A DNA stretch of 30,531 bases from an uncultured Candidatus Melainabacteria bacterium (GCA_934777245.1 CAKVND010000027.1:1-30531); one strand, 5' to 3'. Shown: positions 14,628 through 23,047, numbered from the stretch's first letter. Numbers and translations are program-made. The notes: generated by a model from the letters alone, not told the origin.

Positions 14628-16775
14628 ATGGGAAATTACAACATTCCTAAAAATAGGAAAAGAGGATATTCTAAAAAACGTATCACAGTTGATAATCCAA
14701 TGTTAAATTTGATTACCGGACTTGTAGTTTTTGCGCTTGGTGTATTTTTAGCCGGCATGATTGCATTAAAGCTTTATTTAATGTCGCTTCCGCCAATAAA
14801 AAACTTAAATACACTTAAACCTAATATTGTAACAACTTTCTGCGCATCAGACGGCGAAGTTATCAAAACTTTTGCCGGATACACTTATTCTAACGTTCAA
14901 TTGAGCGAAGTTCCGGAACAATTGGTTAAAGCTTTGCTTGCGACAGAAGATAAAAATTTCTATTCTCATCCGGGATATGACATGATTGGTCTTGCACGTT
15001 CAATGGTTGCTAACGCTCTGGCAGGGCACGTTGTACAAGGTGCAAGTACAATTACACAGCAGCTTTCAAGAATTCTTTTCTTGTCTAACGAAAAAACTTT
15101 TACTCGTAAGATAAAAGAACTTCAAGTTGCTGCTCAAATCGAAAAAACTATTCCTAAAGATAAAATTTTAGAAATGTATCTTAACAATGTTTATCTTGGT
15201 TCTGGTGCATATGGCGTTAAAGGTGCTGCAAAGATTTATTTTAACAAAAATCTTAACCAATTAACTTTGCCTGAAATGGCATTAATTGCAGGACTTCCAC
15301 AAGCACCTTCCGTTTATTCACCTTATAACAATATTAAACTAGCTGAAAAACGTAGGAATCAAGTTCTTTTGAGAATGTATAAAATGAAATACATTGATAA
15401 AGAAACTTACGAAAACGCAAAAAAATCACCAATCAAACTTTCAACCATGCCAATGATGTATGCAACAAATAAAGCGCCATATTTCTGCGACTATGTAATG
15501 AAAGATTTACAAAAATTAGGTTTTTCTGAAGATGAAATCGTAAATGGTGGTTACAAAGTAATAACAACACTTAACTACAATGCGCAAGTTAAAGCAAACG
15601 AAGCAATCATCAGAGATTTAAACGCGTGGGGGTTAAGTCGTGATAAAAACCAAGCTGCAGTATTCTCATTCAGCCCAATTGACGGCAGAATCTTAGTTTA
15701 CGCAGGCGGTAAAGATTATTCTAAGAGCCAATACGATAGAATTACACAGTCTTCTCGTCCTTCAGGCTCAGCTTTTAAACCTTTTGTTTACACAGCAGCA
15801 ATCGAAAAAGGATACTCACCAAATGATATGATTGATGATTTGCCGTTTAGAGCAGGTGATTGGACGCCTAAAAACTATGGTAATAAATATAGAGGCCCAA
15901 TTCCGCTATATACAGCATTAATGGTGTCTTCTAACGTTTGTACGGCGAGACTTATGGACGCTGTTGGCGTAAGAGCAGTTATTCAATTAGCACGTGTAAT
16001 GGGAATTACAACTCCAATTCCTTATGACTATACTATTTCACTTGGATCAAACAGCGTTAAATTATTTGAAATGACAAGAGCTTATGGCGTATTTGCAAAT
16101 GGTGGTTTTAAGGTTGAACCTTACGCAATCGAGAGAGTTGAATCATCACGCGGAACGGTTCTTTATGAAGCCAAAAAAGCTCGCTCAAGCAAAGTTTTAA
16201 ATTTGAATACCGCAGCTACAATGACAGCAATTATGAAAACTGTAATCACAAATGGTACCGGACGTGCTGCAAATATCGGCAAGCCTGCTGCAGGTAAAAC
16301 GGGTACAACCGATGATAGCCGCGATGCTTACTTTATAGGATTTACTCCGGACGTTGTAACAGGTGTTTGGGTTGGTAATGATGATAACTCTCAAATGGGC
16401 GGAATTACAGGTGGTACCGTTCCGGCAATTATTTGGAAAGACGTAATGACAGTTGCAACAGCACCATACGGAAATGTTGATTTTGAATATCCGGAAGTTA
16501 TCTTAAATCCTTTCAAAGCTCCTGGAGTTTCTATAATTCCTCAATCTGAAGCTAAAAAGAAATTAGACGAAAAGGATAAAGAAAAAGAAAAAAATGAAGT
16601 TCAAAAAGAAAACAACGAACAACCTGCCGTTGTTAAACCGGATAGTATAAAGCCGGTAGATTTAATTCAAAAGAGAAAAGAAACTCCGACGGTTGAAGTT
16701 AAGCAGGAAAGAGTTGAAGCTCCGCAAGCGCAGTTTGCGCCGATTCCTGTAACGAGCGCACCGATAGGGCAATAG
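14628..16775 (+). CDS. pbp1A: Class A penicillin-binding protein (PBP1A-like)
   Basis: Bifunctional peptidoglycan synthase: glycan polymerisation plus peptide cross-linking. 715 residues. A basic N-terminus and one TM helix (about 26-52) anchor it in the inner membrane. The GT51 domain has catalytic Glu107 in ATEDKNFYSHPG, then QGASTITQQLSR and KILEMYLNNVYLGSGAYG. The transpeptidase domain has S381-x-x-K384 (SGSAFKPF), S434-S-N436 and K557-T-G559 (AGKTGTTDD). The last about 95 residues are a disordered Lys/Glu then Pro/Val-rich tail. No strong SD is seen (AAGGG lies 12 bases upstream). It is followed directly by palindromic element A. Confidence 0.96.
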   Translation: MGNYNIPKNRKRGYSKKRITVDNPMLNLITGLVVFALGVFLAGMIALKLYLMSLPPIKNLNTLKPNIVTTFCASDGEVIKTFAGYTYSNVQLSEVPEQLVKALLATEDKNFYSHPGYDMIGLARSMVANALAGHVVQGASTITQQLSRILFLSNEKTFTRKIKELQVAAQIEKTIPKDKILEMYLNNVYLGSGAYGVKGAAKIYFNKNLNQLTLPEMALIAGLPQAPSVYSPYNNIKLAEKRRNQVLLRMYKMKYIDKETYENAKKSPIKLSTMPMMYATNKAPYFCDYVMKDLQKLGFSEDEIVNGGYKVITTLNYNAQVKANEAIIRDLNAWGLSRDKNQAAVFSFSPIDGRILVYAGGKDYSKSQYDRITQSSRPSGSAFKPFVYTAAIEKGYSPNDMIDDLPFRAGDWTPKNYGNKYRGPIPLYTALMVSSNVCTARLMDAVGVRAVIQLARVMGITTPIPYDYTISLGSNSVKLFEMTRAYGVFANGGFKVEPYAIERVESSRGTVLYEAKKARSSKVLNLNTAATMTAIMKTVITNGTGRAANIGKPAAGKTGTTDDSRDAYFIGFTPDVVTGVWVGNDDNSQMGGITGGTVPAIIWKDVMTVATAPYGNVDFEYPEVILNPFKAPGVSIIPQSEAKKKLDEKDKEKEKNEVQKENNEQPAVVKPDSIKPVDLIQKRKETPTVEVKQERVEAPQAQFAPIPVTSAPIGQ

Positions 16776-16781
16776 TAAAAA

Positions 16782-16922
16782 GTGGATAAGGCAATAAGTG
16801 AATAGGTGAATAAGTTCGTATTAAATATATTCAATTTTTAACAAAGTTCAACATAGAAAATAACTAAAACGAACTTATTCACCTATTCACTTATTCACCT
16901 ATTCACTTATTCACCTATTCAC
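16782..16922. repeat. Octamer-armed palindromic element A
   Basis: Left arm 16782-16813 has four 8-bp units (two degenerate, then GTGAATAG, GTGAATAA). The core is 16814-16874, exactly 61 bp, starting GTTCGT and ending ACGAAC. The right arm 16875-16922 has six perfect units alternating TTATTCAC and CTATTCAC. It lies seven bases after the PBP stop codon. Confidence 0.9.
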
Positions 16923-16944
16923 TCGATAAAAATGTAAAAACTAA

Positions 16945-17012
16945 TTCCCTCCCTTGGGGGAGGGTTAGGGAGAGGGTTTTAAAAAGAATGTAAGTTGGGC
17001 TTTCAGCCCAAC
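16945..17012. repeat. Composite CCCTC/GTTGGG repeat upstream of bioA
   Basis: An inverted-repeat tract CCCTCCCTT/GGGGGAGGG with AGGGAGAGGG (16947-16977), then a 7-bp hairpin GTTGGGC-TTTCA-GCCCAAC (16994-17012) followed by seven A. This is the reverse complement of the unit arrangement at 438-503. The hairpin sits just before the bioA ribosome site, so it could influence expression, but it lacks a terminal T-run in the sense direction. Confidence 0.6.
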
Positions 17013-17036
17013 AAAAAAATTAAAAAAGGCGATATT

Positions 17037-18440
17037 ATGGAAAACGAAATTAAAGACTGGCAAAAAGAAGACTTAAAATACATTTGGCACCCATGCTCAC
17101 AAATGAAGGATTACGAAACCTTGCCACCAATTGTAATTGAGCGCGGTCAAGGTATTAACCTTTATGATACAAACGGCAAATGCTATAAAGATGTTATAAG
17201 CTCTTGGTGGTGCAATCTTTTAGGACATTGTCATCCGAGAATTAATGCAGCTGTAAAAAAACAAATTGATTCATTAGAACATGTTATTTTTGCAAACTTT
17301 TCACATAAGCCTGCGATTACACTTTGTCATGAATTAGCGAAAGTAGTTCCTGACGGGCTTTGTAAATTTAATTTTGCTGATAATGGGTCAGCTGCGATTG
17401 AAATGTCATTGAAAATGAGTTTCCAATATCATTATCAAACAGGGCATCCGGAAAAGAAAAGATTTATGGCGCTTTCTGACGCTTATCATGGCGAAACACT
17501 TGGTGCGCTTGCTGTTGGCGGTGTTGATTTGTATTCAGAATTATATAAACCGCTTCTTTTAGATGTAATTAGAATCGATGGCCCTGATTGCTATAGATGC
17601 CCTTACGGTAAAGTTTGTGAAGGACATGCGTCAGTGAACACATCCGCTCAAGGAGAGGGAGCAAGCTGTTGTCATTGCGAATGTTTTGAAAAAGCTGAAA
17701 AAGCTTTTGCCGAACACGCTCACGAAACAGCTGCAATTATTGTTGAACCTCTTTTGCAAGGCTCTGCCGGTATGAAAGTTTATCCGCCAATTTACTTGAA
17801 AAAATTGAGAGAACTTTGCGATAAATACAACGTTCATTTAATTGCGGATGAAATTGCAACAGGTTATGGACGTACCGGCAAAATGTTTGCATTTAATCAT
17901 GCCGGTGTAAGTCCTGATATAATGTGTCTTTCAAAAGGTTTGACAGGCGGATATATGCCAATGGCAATTGCAGTAACGACTCAGGAAATCTACGACGCTT
18001 TTTATGACGATTATTTGAAAGGTAAAGCTTTCATGCACTCGCATACTTATGCAGGAAATCCGCTTGCTTGCTCAGCTGCAATTGAAGTTTTAAACATATT
18101 AAAAGACGAACAAATTATTGAAAAAGCTAATAAACGAGCGGTTTATTTCAACAATATTATAAAAGAAAAATTCTTACCGCTTGAAAATGTTGGTGAAATT
18201 CGTCATATCGGTTTGATTAACGCGATTGAACTTGTTAAAAACAGAGATACAAAAGAACCTTTGGACTATACAAAACGAACAGGATATCAGATTTACAAAA
18301 AAGCGTTGGAAAAAGGCGTGCTTTTAAGACCTTTAGGGGATGTAATTTACTTTAATCCACCGCTTATTATTGAAGAAAATGATATGGATTTTGTAACAGA
18401 TGTTGCTCTAGAATGCACGAAGGAAATTCTTGGTATATAA
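17037..18440 (+). CDS. bioA: Adenosylmethionine-8-amino-7-oxononanoate aminotransferase
   Basis: PLP-dependent enzyme that makes 7,8-diaminopelargonate in biotin synthesis, using SAM (or lysine in some relatives) as amino donor. The ATG at 17037 follows AAAAAAGG at eight bases; a TTG at 16995 gives a longer but unlikely protein. 467 residues. Diagnostic features: IWHPCSQMKDYE near the N-terminus, SSWWCNLLGHCHPRI, DNGSAAIEMSLKM, the Asp in LIADEIATGYGRTGKMFA, and the PLP Lys300 in LSKGLTGGYMPMA. Between Cys185 and Cys216 is an insertion with seven Cys (CYRCPYGKVC and CCHCEC). No other biotin gene is adjacent. Confidence 0.94.
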   Translation: MENEIKDWQKEDLKYIWHPCSQMKDYETLPPIVIERGQGINLYDTNGKCYKDVISSWWCNLLGHCHPRINAAVKKQIDSLEHVIFANFSHKPAITLCHELAKVVPDGLCKFNFADNGSAAIEMSLKMSFQYHYQTGHPEKKRFMALSDAYHGETLGALAVGGVDLYSELYKPLLLDVIRIDGPDCYRCPYGKVCEGHASVNTSAQGEGASCCHCECFEKAEKAFAEHAHETAAIIVEPLLQGSAGMKVYPPIYLKKLRELCDKYNVHLIADEIATGYGRTGKMFAFNHAGVSPDIMCLSKGLTGGYMPMAIAVTTQEIYDAFYDDYLKGKAFMHSHTYAGNPLACSAAIEVLNILKDEQIIEKANKRAVYFNNIIKEKFLPLENVGEIRHIGLINAIELVKNRDTKEPLDYTKRTGYQIYKKALEKGVLLRPLGDVIYFNPPLIIEENDMDFVTDVALECTKEILGI

Positions 18441-18480
18441 GATTTCTCATCTACTAGGAATAGAAATCTATCAAAAATTT

Positions 18481-18969
18481 CTACTTCAACAAATGAGATT
18501 TTACCAAATCTTCGAAAAACTGACGTCTTGGTGAAGATTTTACATTAATGTTGTTTTCACGATTATAAGCTTCAAGTTTTGCATCAAATTTTTGTAAATC
18601 TATAGCTTCTCCTACGCGAATTTTTTCAAGTTCGCCGTTGTCTAAAAATTTTGCACCACAAGTATTGCAAACATCAATTTCTACACCATCAATTCCAGCA
18701 CCCATTTTTACCATTGGACGATTGCAGATAGGGCAAGTTCTTTTTTCTGTTTCATCAACTTTTGCAAATTCTTTGTCTTTAATTGCATTTAGAATTTCGT
18801 CAGCGCATTTATGTTCGTTATTAAATTTTTCTAATTCTCTGTTATCAAAAAATATTCCGCCACAACCGTTAAGACAAATATCAATGTTAATTTCTTTATC
18901 TTTATCGAAAACTTTTACCATTTCTTTGCCACAAGCCGGACAATTTATAATTTGTTTATTATCGCTCAT
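18481..18969 (-). CDS. Protein with two TFIIB-type zinc ribbons
   Basis: 162 residues with two copies of the same module. Copy 1: CPACGKEM at residue 10, then ICLNGCGGIFFDNRELEKF (Cys10/13/32/36). Copy 2: CPICNRPM at 79, then VCNTCGAKFLDNGELEKI (Cys79/82/101/104). This matches the zf-TFIIB family of small bacterial zinc-ribbon proteins; their function is unknown. AAAGGT lies ten bases before the ATG. The upstream region carries a copy of the end of dnaN and palindromic element B, so the native promoter may have been displaced. Confidence 0.85.
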   Translation of the reverse strand: MSDNKQIINCPACGKEMVKVFDKDKEINIDICLNGCGGIFFDNRELEKFNNEHKCADEILNAIKDKEFAKVDETEKRTCPICNRPMVKMGAGIDGVEIDVCNTCGAKFLDNGELEKIRVGEAIDLQKFDAKLEAYNRENNINVKSSPRRQFFEDLVKSHLLK

Positions 18970-18989
18970 TTGTGCATACCTTTCTTTTT

Positions 18990-19019
18990 TTGTTATGCCG
19001 GTTCAGTTGAGAAGCTAAT
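18990..19019 (+). repeat. Inverted copy of the last 30 bp of the dnaN region
   Basis: Positions 18990-19019 are the exact reverse complement of 19815-19844, which encodes the DnaN C-terminus PVQLRS and its stop. The identity stops one base beyond each side, then the flanking palindromic elements continue the inverted repeat. On the plus strand this puts the DnaN tail codons in frame at the end of a spurious ORF (18638-19018). Confidence 0.85.
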
Positions 19020-19025
19020 AATGAA

Positions 19026-19142
19026 GTGAATAGGTCAATAAGTGAATAGGTGAATAAGTTCGTATTAAATATATTCAATGTTTAACTTTGTTCAATATAG
19101 AAAATAGCTTAAATGAACTTATTCACTTATTCACTTATTGAC
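19026..19142. repeat. Octamer-armed palindromic element B
   Basis: Left arm 19026-19057 has four units (GTGAATAG, GTCAATAA, GTGAATAG, GTGAATAA). The core 19058-19118 is 61 bp, identical to the core of element C. The right arm 19119-19142 has three units (two TTATTCAC, one TTATTGAC). The odd C in the third unit from the core occurs in both arms. Confidence 0.9.
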
Positions 19143-19167
19143 TTTTTAAAACAACTTTCAACTAAAT

Positions 19168-19662
19168 CTACCCTAACACCAAATCACCATTCTTCTTAAT
19201 ATGTTCAATCAGACCGCCGTCTTCAAGAAGCTTAATCATAACATCCGGCAATGGTTCAATCGCTGTAATTGTACCTTTTGTAAGGTTTTTTAATGTTCCA
19301 GCTTTGATATCCAAATCCAATTCGTCGCCGGCATCAATACCATCAGTATCGCATTCAATTGCTAAAAGCCCGATATTAATTGCATTTCTATAGAAAATTC
19401 TTGCAAAAGATTTAGCAATAACTGCGCCAACTCCTGCAATCTTGATAATTTGTGGAGCGTGTTCTCTAGATGAACCCAATCCAAAATTATTACCCGCAAC
19501 AACAAAATCGCCTTTCTTCATATTTTTAGCAAAATTTTCGTCCGCATCCTCTAAAACGTGCTTAGAAAACTCTTGCAAATCAGAACGCAAATGGAATAAT
19601 CGCCCTGGGGCTATGTGGTCTGTTGAAATATTATCGCCAAATTTAAAAGCTTTTCCTTGCAT
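19168..19662 (-). CDS. leuD: 3-isopropylmalate dehydratase small subunit (LeuD-like)
   Basis: Small swivelling subunit that with LeuC isomerises 2- and 3-isopropylmalate in leucine synthesis. The ATG at 19662 follows AAGGAG at a normal distance; a TTG at 19683 lies against element C. 164 residues, the length of the short archaeal/bacterial LeuD-like form. Motifs: FGDNISTDHIAPGR at 8-21, and GNNFGLGSSREHAPQIIK (54-71), whose SSREHA loop contacts substrate, then AKSFARIFYRNAINIGL. The short type also covers homoaconitase and methylmalate isomerase subunits, so substrate is not certain. No large subunit gene is near. It is enclosed by elements B and C. Confidence 0.9.
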   Translation of the reverse strand: MQGKAFKFGDNISTDHIAPGRLFHLRSDLQEFSKHVLEDADENFAKNMKKGDFVVAGNNFGLGSSREHAPQIIKIAGVGAVIAKSFARIFYRNAINIGLLAIECDTDGIDAGDELDLDIKAGTLKNLTKGTITAIEPLPDVMIKLLEDGGLIEHIKKNGDLVLG

Positions 19663-19683
19663 ATGGTCTCCTTCTTTTTTCAA

Positions 19684-19808
19684 GTGAATAAGTAAATAGG
19701 TGAATCGGTGAATAAGTTCGTATTAAATATATTCAATGTTTAACTTTGTTCAATATAGAAAATAGCTTAAATGAACTTATTCACTTATTCACCGATTCAC
19801 CTATTCAC
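19684..19808. repeat. Octamer-armed palindromic element C
   Basis: Left arm 19684-19715 has four units (GTGAATAA, GTAAATAG, GTGAATCG, GTGAATAA). The core 19716-19776 is 61 bp, identical to element B and in the same orientation. The right arm 19777-19808 has four units, one of which (CGATTCAC) is the exact complement of the variant GTGAATCG on the left. Confidence 0.9.
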
Positions 19809-19815
19809 TTTATCA

Positions 19816-20937
19816 TTAGCTTCTCAACTGAACCGGCATAACAAGATAAATATAATCTTCGTCTGAAACCGGTGCAAATACTGTTGCAGAAAGTGCTGAA
19901 TTCAATTCAACTTTAATTTCCTCTGATTCAACAATCTTTAAGAACTCAAGAATAAATTTATAGTTAAACGCAATCGCAAGTGGTTCACCCATGTATTGAA
20001 TATCAATTTCATCTTGAGAATTACCTGCATCTGGAGAATCGCCGGAAAGTTTAAGCGTATTATCAATGAATTCAAACTTAACAATGCTGTTCTTTTCGTT
20101 AACCATAACCGCAACTCTTTCAAGTGCAGATATCAAATCACCCTTATTAACTGTCGCAGTCTTAGGGAATGATTGCGGAATTAATTGATTATATTTAGGG
20201 AACTGACCTTGCATAAGTCGAGTAACAATCTTAGTTTTGTCAATTGTTATAACAATTTTTTTCATTTCTTTGCAAATTTTGATTGAATCCGAATCAGCTA
20301 ACAAAGAAATTTTTGAAAGTTCAGCTAAAACTTTTGAAGAAAGAAGCATCTCAAACGGTTTTTCTTCATCAGTAGAAGCATTTTTAACAACCTCTCTAAC
20401 ACGAGCAAGTCTGTTACCGTCAGTTGCAGCCATTTCTAAGATGTTTTTATTAACTTCACAAACAACACCTGAAAGAAGGTTGTTTGTTTCATATCCTGCA
20501 GCCGCTGAAACAACCTCTCTGATTGCTTTTGTAAAAGGTTTTGTTTCAATCTCCATGCAATCAGTTTCTGCGATATTTTCTTCAACTTGAGGAAATTCGT
20601 TTGCTGAAATACCGATAATATCAAACTTAGAGTTTTTACAAGTAATTGTTGCAGTTGAGCCGTTTAGTTCCAAATTGATGAATTCGTCATTAAGTCTTGA
20701 AAGAATTTCGCCAAGTTTTTTAGCAGGAAGTGTAAACTTACCCTCTGTTTCTACATTTGCGTCAATAACTGTGATGATAGATAAGTCAAAATCTGTTGCA
20801 GTTAATTTAATTTGATTTGTGCCGATTGTTTCAATCAAAACGTTCGCTAAAACAGGCTGCAAACCCTTAACAACTGTTGCTCTTTCTACAATTTTAATTC
20901 CGTTTAATAAGTCATCTTTATTCGCAACAAATTTCAT
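19816..20937 (-). CDS. dnaN: DNA polymerase III beta subunit (sliding clamp)
   Basis: Ring-shaped processivity clamp for replication and repair polymerases. The ATG at 20937 lies nine bases after AAGGGG; the GTG at 20946 would be inside that SD. 373 residues, the standard three-domain length. The start MKFVANKDDLLNGIKIVERA, the domain 1 segment TLPAKKLGEILSRL, and the near-C-terminal YIYLVMPVQLRS (the family usually ends MPMRL) identify it. There is no dnaA or recF next to it, so it is not in the classical origin cluster. Its terminal 30 bp are duplicated in inverse orientation at 18990-19019. Confidence 0.97.
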   Translation of the reverse strand: MKFVANKDDLLNGIKIVERATVVKGLQPVLANVLIETIGTNQIKLTATDFDLSIITVIDANVETEGKFTLPAKKLGEILSRLNDEFINLELNGSTATITCKNSKFDIIGISANEFPQVEENIAETDCMEIETKPFTKAIREVVSAAAGYETNNLLSGVVCEVNKNILEMAATDGNRLARVREVVKNASTDEEKPFEMLLSSKVLAELSKISLLADSDSIKICKEMKKIVITIDKTKIVTRLMQGQFPKYNQLIPQSFPKTATVNKGDLISALERVAVMVNEKNSIVKFEFIDNTLKLSGDSPDAGNSQDEIDIQYMGEPLAIAFNYKFILEFLKIVESEEIKVELNSALSATVFAPVSDEDYIYLVMPVQLRS

Positions 20938-20972
20938 CTGATACACCCCTTAAATATATGATTTACAGAGCA

Positions 20973-21001
20973 ATTTTAATACAAAAACGGTTGATTTACA
21001 A
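20973..21001 (-). promoter_or_regulatory. Promoter of dnaN
   Basis: Minus-strand TTGTAA (21001-20996), 17-bp spacer, TAAAAT (20978-20973). The predicted start gives a leader of about 30 bases that contains the AAGGGG site. Confidence 0.6.
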
Positions 21002-21102
21002 TAGATAAATTTTGTATCAAATCCACTAAATTACAATACTATAGATTAGCACTACATTCTTATAAAATTTTATTTATAAATTTCCCTGCTTATCAATTTT
21101 CA

Positions 21103-21111
21103 TGCTATTTT
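21103..21111 (+). promoter_or_regulatory. Extended -10 box six bases before the ClC ATG
   Basis: TGCTATTTT ends at 21111 and the ATG is at 21118. No SD sequence lies in the six-base gap. This fits a leaderless transcript. Confidence 0.4.
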
Positions 21112-21117
21112 AGTTAT

Positions 21118-22749
21118 ATGGAAAAAGGATTTACAAAAATTTTTTGGCAAGCTATTATTGTCGGAATTCTTACAGGCTTAATTGTTGTAGGTTTTCGCTT
21201 AGGAATCGAAAATTTATTTTCTTTTGTTATGTCAAAATTCTACGCAACTCCGCTTCTATTCTTGTTAATAACAACTCTTGGCGGATTAATTGCCGGATTT
21301 TTAGTTTACAAATTCGCACCCGAAACATCAGGTAGTGGAATTCCTTATGTAAAAATGTCGCTATTAAGAAGTGGAAAATTAATAAGAGTTCGCACAATTT
21401 TTGTTAAATTCTTCGCCGGCGTAATTGGAATTGGAACGGGTTTATCATTAGGCAGAGAAGGCCCAAGTGTTCAACTAGGCGCAGGTGCAGGTTCTTTTGT
21501 CGGCAAACTTTTCAAACTTAGCGGAAATAATCGAGATAAATTAATCGCATCCGGTGCAGGTGCTGCGATTGGTGCAACTTTTAATGCACCGATTGCCGGA
21601 ACTCTTTTTGTGCTGGAAGAATTAATCCACAAATTCACGCCATCTATGCTTTTTCCGACACTCGTTGCAACAGTTACATCCGCAAGTATTGCGAGATATT
21701 TTCTTGGCGCAAATCCTGCATTTAACATCTCTATTCCGGCAGTTAGCATAAGTCCTTCTGTAGTTTTAGTCTGCATCTTACTAGGATTAATATCAGGATT
21801 TTTAGGAGTTTTGTTTTCAAAAACAATATTCTTTTTCAATTCTAAATTTGCTCAAATTAAACTACCTAACTACTGCAAACCGGCAATTGCAGGCTTTATT
21901 ACAGGTTTAGCAGGTTTAGCAATTCCTTATGTTTTATCTTCCGGCAATGGCTCTGTCGAAAAACTTTTACTGAATAGTTTTCCGATTGCAATTGTTATAA
22001 TTATATTCCTTGCAAAATTCATTATAACTCCAATATGTTTTGCATCAGGTGCAGCCGGCGGAATATTTTTGCCGATGTTAATGCTCGGTTCGTTTTTGGG
22101 ATATATTACAGGCTTTGTTGCAAATCATTTTGGCGCAGAGGTTAATCTTGTAGCAATTGCTTCACTTGGTATGGCAGGATTTTTATCATCTGTTGCGCGA
22201 ACACCTTTAACTGCAGTTGTTATGGTTTTTGAAATGACAGGCGGTTATGAATGCATACTTCCTTTGATGCTTGTCTCAGCAATTGCAGATTTAACAGCAG
22301 AAAAACTTAATCATAAACCGATTTATGCAAAACTTGTAGTTAATCAATATAAAAATGCGGAAGTTAATCTTTCAGAAAACACTTGTGTTAAAGATATTAT
22401 GACAACTGGCATACAAACTTTTAAAAATGATACGCCGATTAAAACAATTTTGGATGTTATGCAAAAAGAAAATCATAACGCTTATCCGATTTGCGACAAA
22501 AAAGGACGGTTAGCCGGAATTATTACAAAATCAGATATTGAAGATGTTTTGGTTGATAACAAAATGCAAAATATAACTGTAAGTAGAATTTTAGACACAA
22601 ATCCTGTTACAGTTTATCCAGAAGATAATTTGTATACAACATATTATCGTTTACACGAAAATTCGACAGAATGGGCAATTGTCATTGGTAAAGAGCAAAA
22701 AATCGTTGGAATTGTAACAAGAAAAGATATTTTTAACGAAGGACGTTGA
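21118..22749 (+). CDS. ClC-family H+/Cl- antiporter with C-terminal CBS pair
   Basis: 543 residues: a ClC membrane domain (about 1-405) plus two CBS domains (about 415-540). The anion-binding motifs are intact: GSGIP (72-76), GREGP (112-116) with the gating Glu114, and GIFLP. The proton-pathway Glu (Glu168 in FVLEEL, equivalent to Glu203 of the E. coli protein) is also present, so exchange rather than channel activity is expected. The CBS repeats begin CVKDIMTTGIQTF and VSRILDTNPVTVYPEDNLY and usually sense adenine nucleotides. No SD precedes the ATG. It is divergent from dnaN, with about 180 bp between. Confidence 0.94.
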   Translation: MEKGFTKIFWQAIIVGILTGLIVVGFRLGIENLFSFVMSKFYATPLLFLLITTLGGLIAGFLVYKFAPETSGSGIPYVKMSLLRSGKLIRVRTIFVKFFAGVIGIGTGLSLGREGPSVQLGAGAGSFVGKLFKLSGNNRDKLIASGAGAAIGATFNAPIAGTLFVLEELIHKFTPSMLFPTLVATVTSASIARYFLGANPAFNISIPAVSISPSVVLVCILLGLISGFLGVLFSKTIFFFNSKFAQIKLPNYCKPAIAGFITGLAGLAIPYVLSSGNGSVEKLLLNSFPIAIVIIIFLAKFIITPICFASGAAGGIFLPMLMLGSFLGYITGFVANHFGAEVNLVAIASLGMAGFLSSVARTPLTAVVMVFEMTGGYECILPLMLVSAIADLTAEKLNHKPIYAKLVVNQYKNAEVNLSENTCVKDIMTTGIQTFKNDTPIKTILDVMQKENHNAYPICDKKGRLAGIITKSDIEDVLVDNKMQNITVSRILDTNPVTVYPEDNLYTTYYRLHENSTEWAIVIGKEQKIVGIVTRKDIFNEGR

Positions 22750-22760
22750 ATATTTAATGG

Positions 22761-22836
22761 ATTGCTTTGTCGACAAGCTAGTAGTATGACGCCAAGTCAT
22801 CGTGAGAAGTAACAGTCATTTTGGCGACGAAGCAAT
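22761..22836. repeat. Decayed ATTGCTT...AAGCAAT inverted repeat
   Basis: ATTGCTTTGTCG (22761-22772) pairs with CGACGAAGCAAT (22825-22836), one mismatch. GTCATTTTGGCGACGAAGCAAT resembles the GTCATTGTGAGG...AAACAATCC half of the MITE-like elements at 23048 and 26240, so it is likely an older relative. Confidence 0.45.
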
Positions 22837-22869
22837 TTACTTAATAAAAGTTAAAAACAAGTTTATAAT

Positions 22870-22958
22870 ACCCTCTCCCTTTTACATCACACTTCCCAAT
22901 TTATAAGTTTAACTACTAGCTTGGAAGTGGGGCAGAAAACTCCCCCGAGGGAGGGGAC
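22870..22958. repeat. CCCTCTCCC...GGGAGGGGAC repeat
   Basis: Starts CCCTCTCCCT and ends CTCCCCCGAGGGAGGGGAC. It contains an internal stem CACTTCC (22890-22896)/GGAAGTG (22923-22929). A related ending, CCCCCAGGGGAGGGGAC, is at 26451-26467. No gene is seen in 22750-23414. Confidence 0.5.
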
Positions 22959-23047
22959 TACTGTCCAAAGTAAATTTATCTACAATTTATAAAATGTAGT
23001 CATATCAAGGCTTTTTAGTAGAATATGTATTGTCCAGACTAAAAATA

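Noticed and set aside
16875..16922. CRISPR-like array of regular repeats
   Set aside because: Units are 8 bp with no spacers, and are mirrored on the other side of a core. No cas genes are present.
18638..19018. Plus-strand ORF ending in VMPVQLRS, the same as DnaN
   Set aside because: It is antisense to the zinc-ribbon gene, and its ending is just the inverted copy of the dnaN 3' end. No SD or family match.
19816..20937. Replication origin next to dnaN
   Set aside because: No dnaA gene or DnaA-box cluster was seen in the flanking gaps, and neighbours are leuD and ClC.
21471..21839. 122-residue minus-strand ORF
   Set aside because: Antisense to ClC, which carries all its family motifs.
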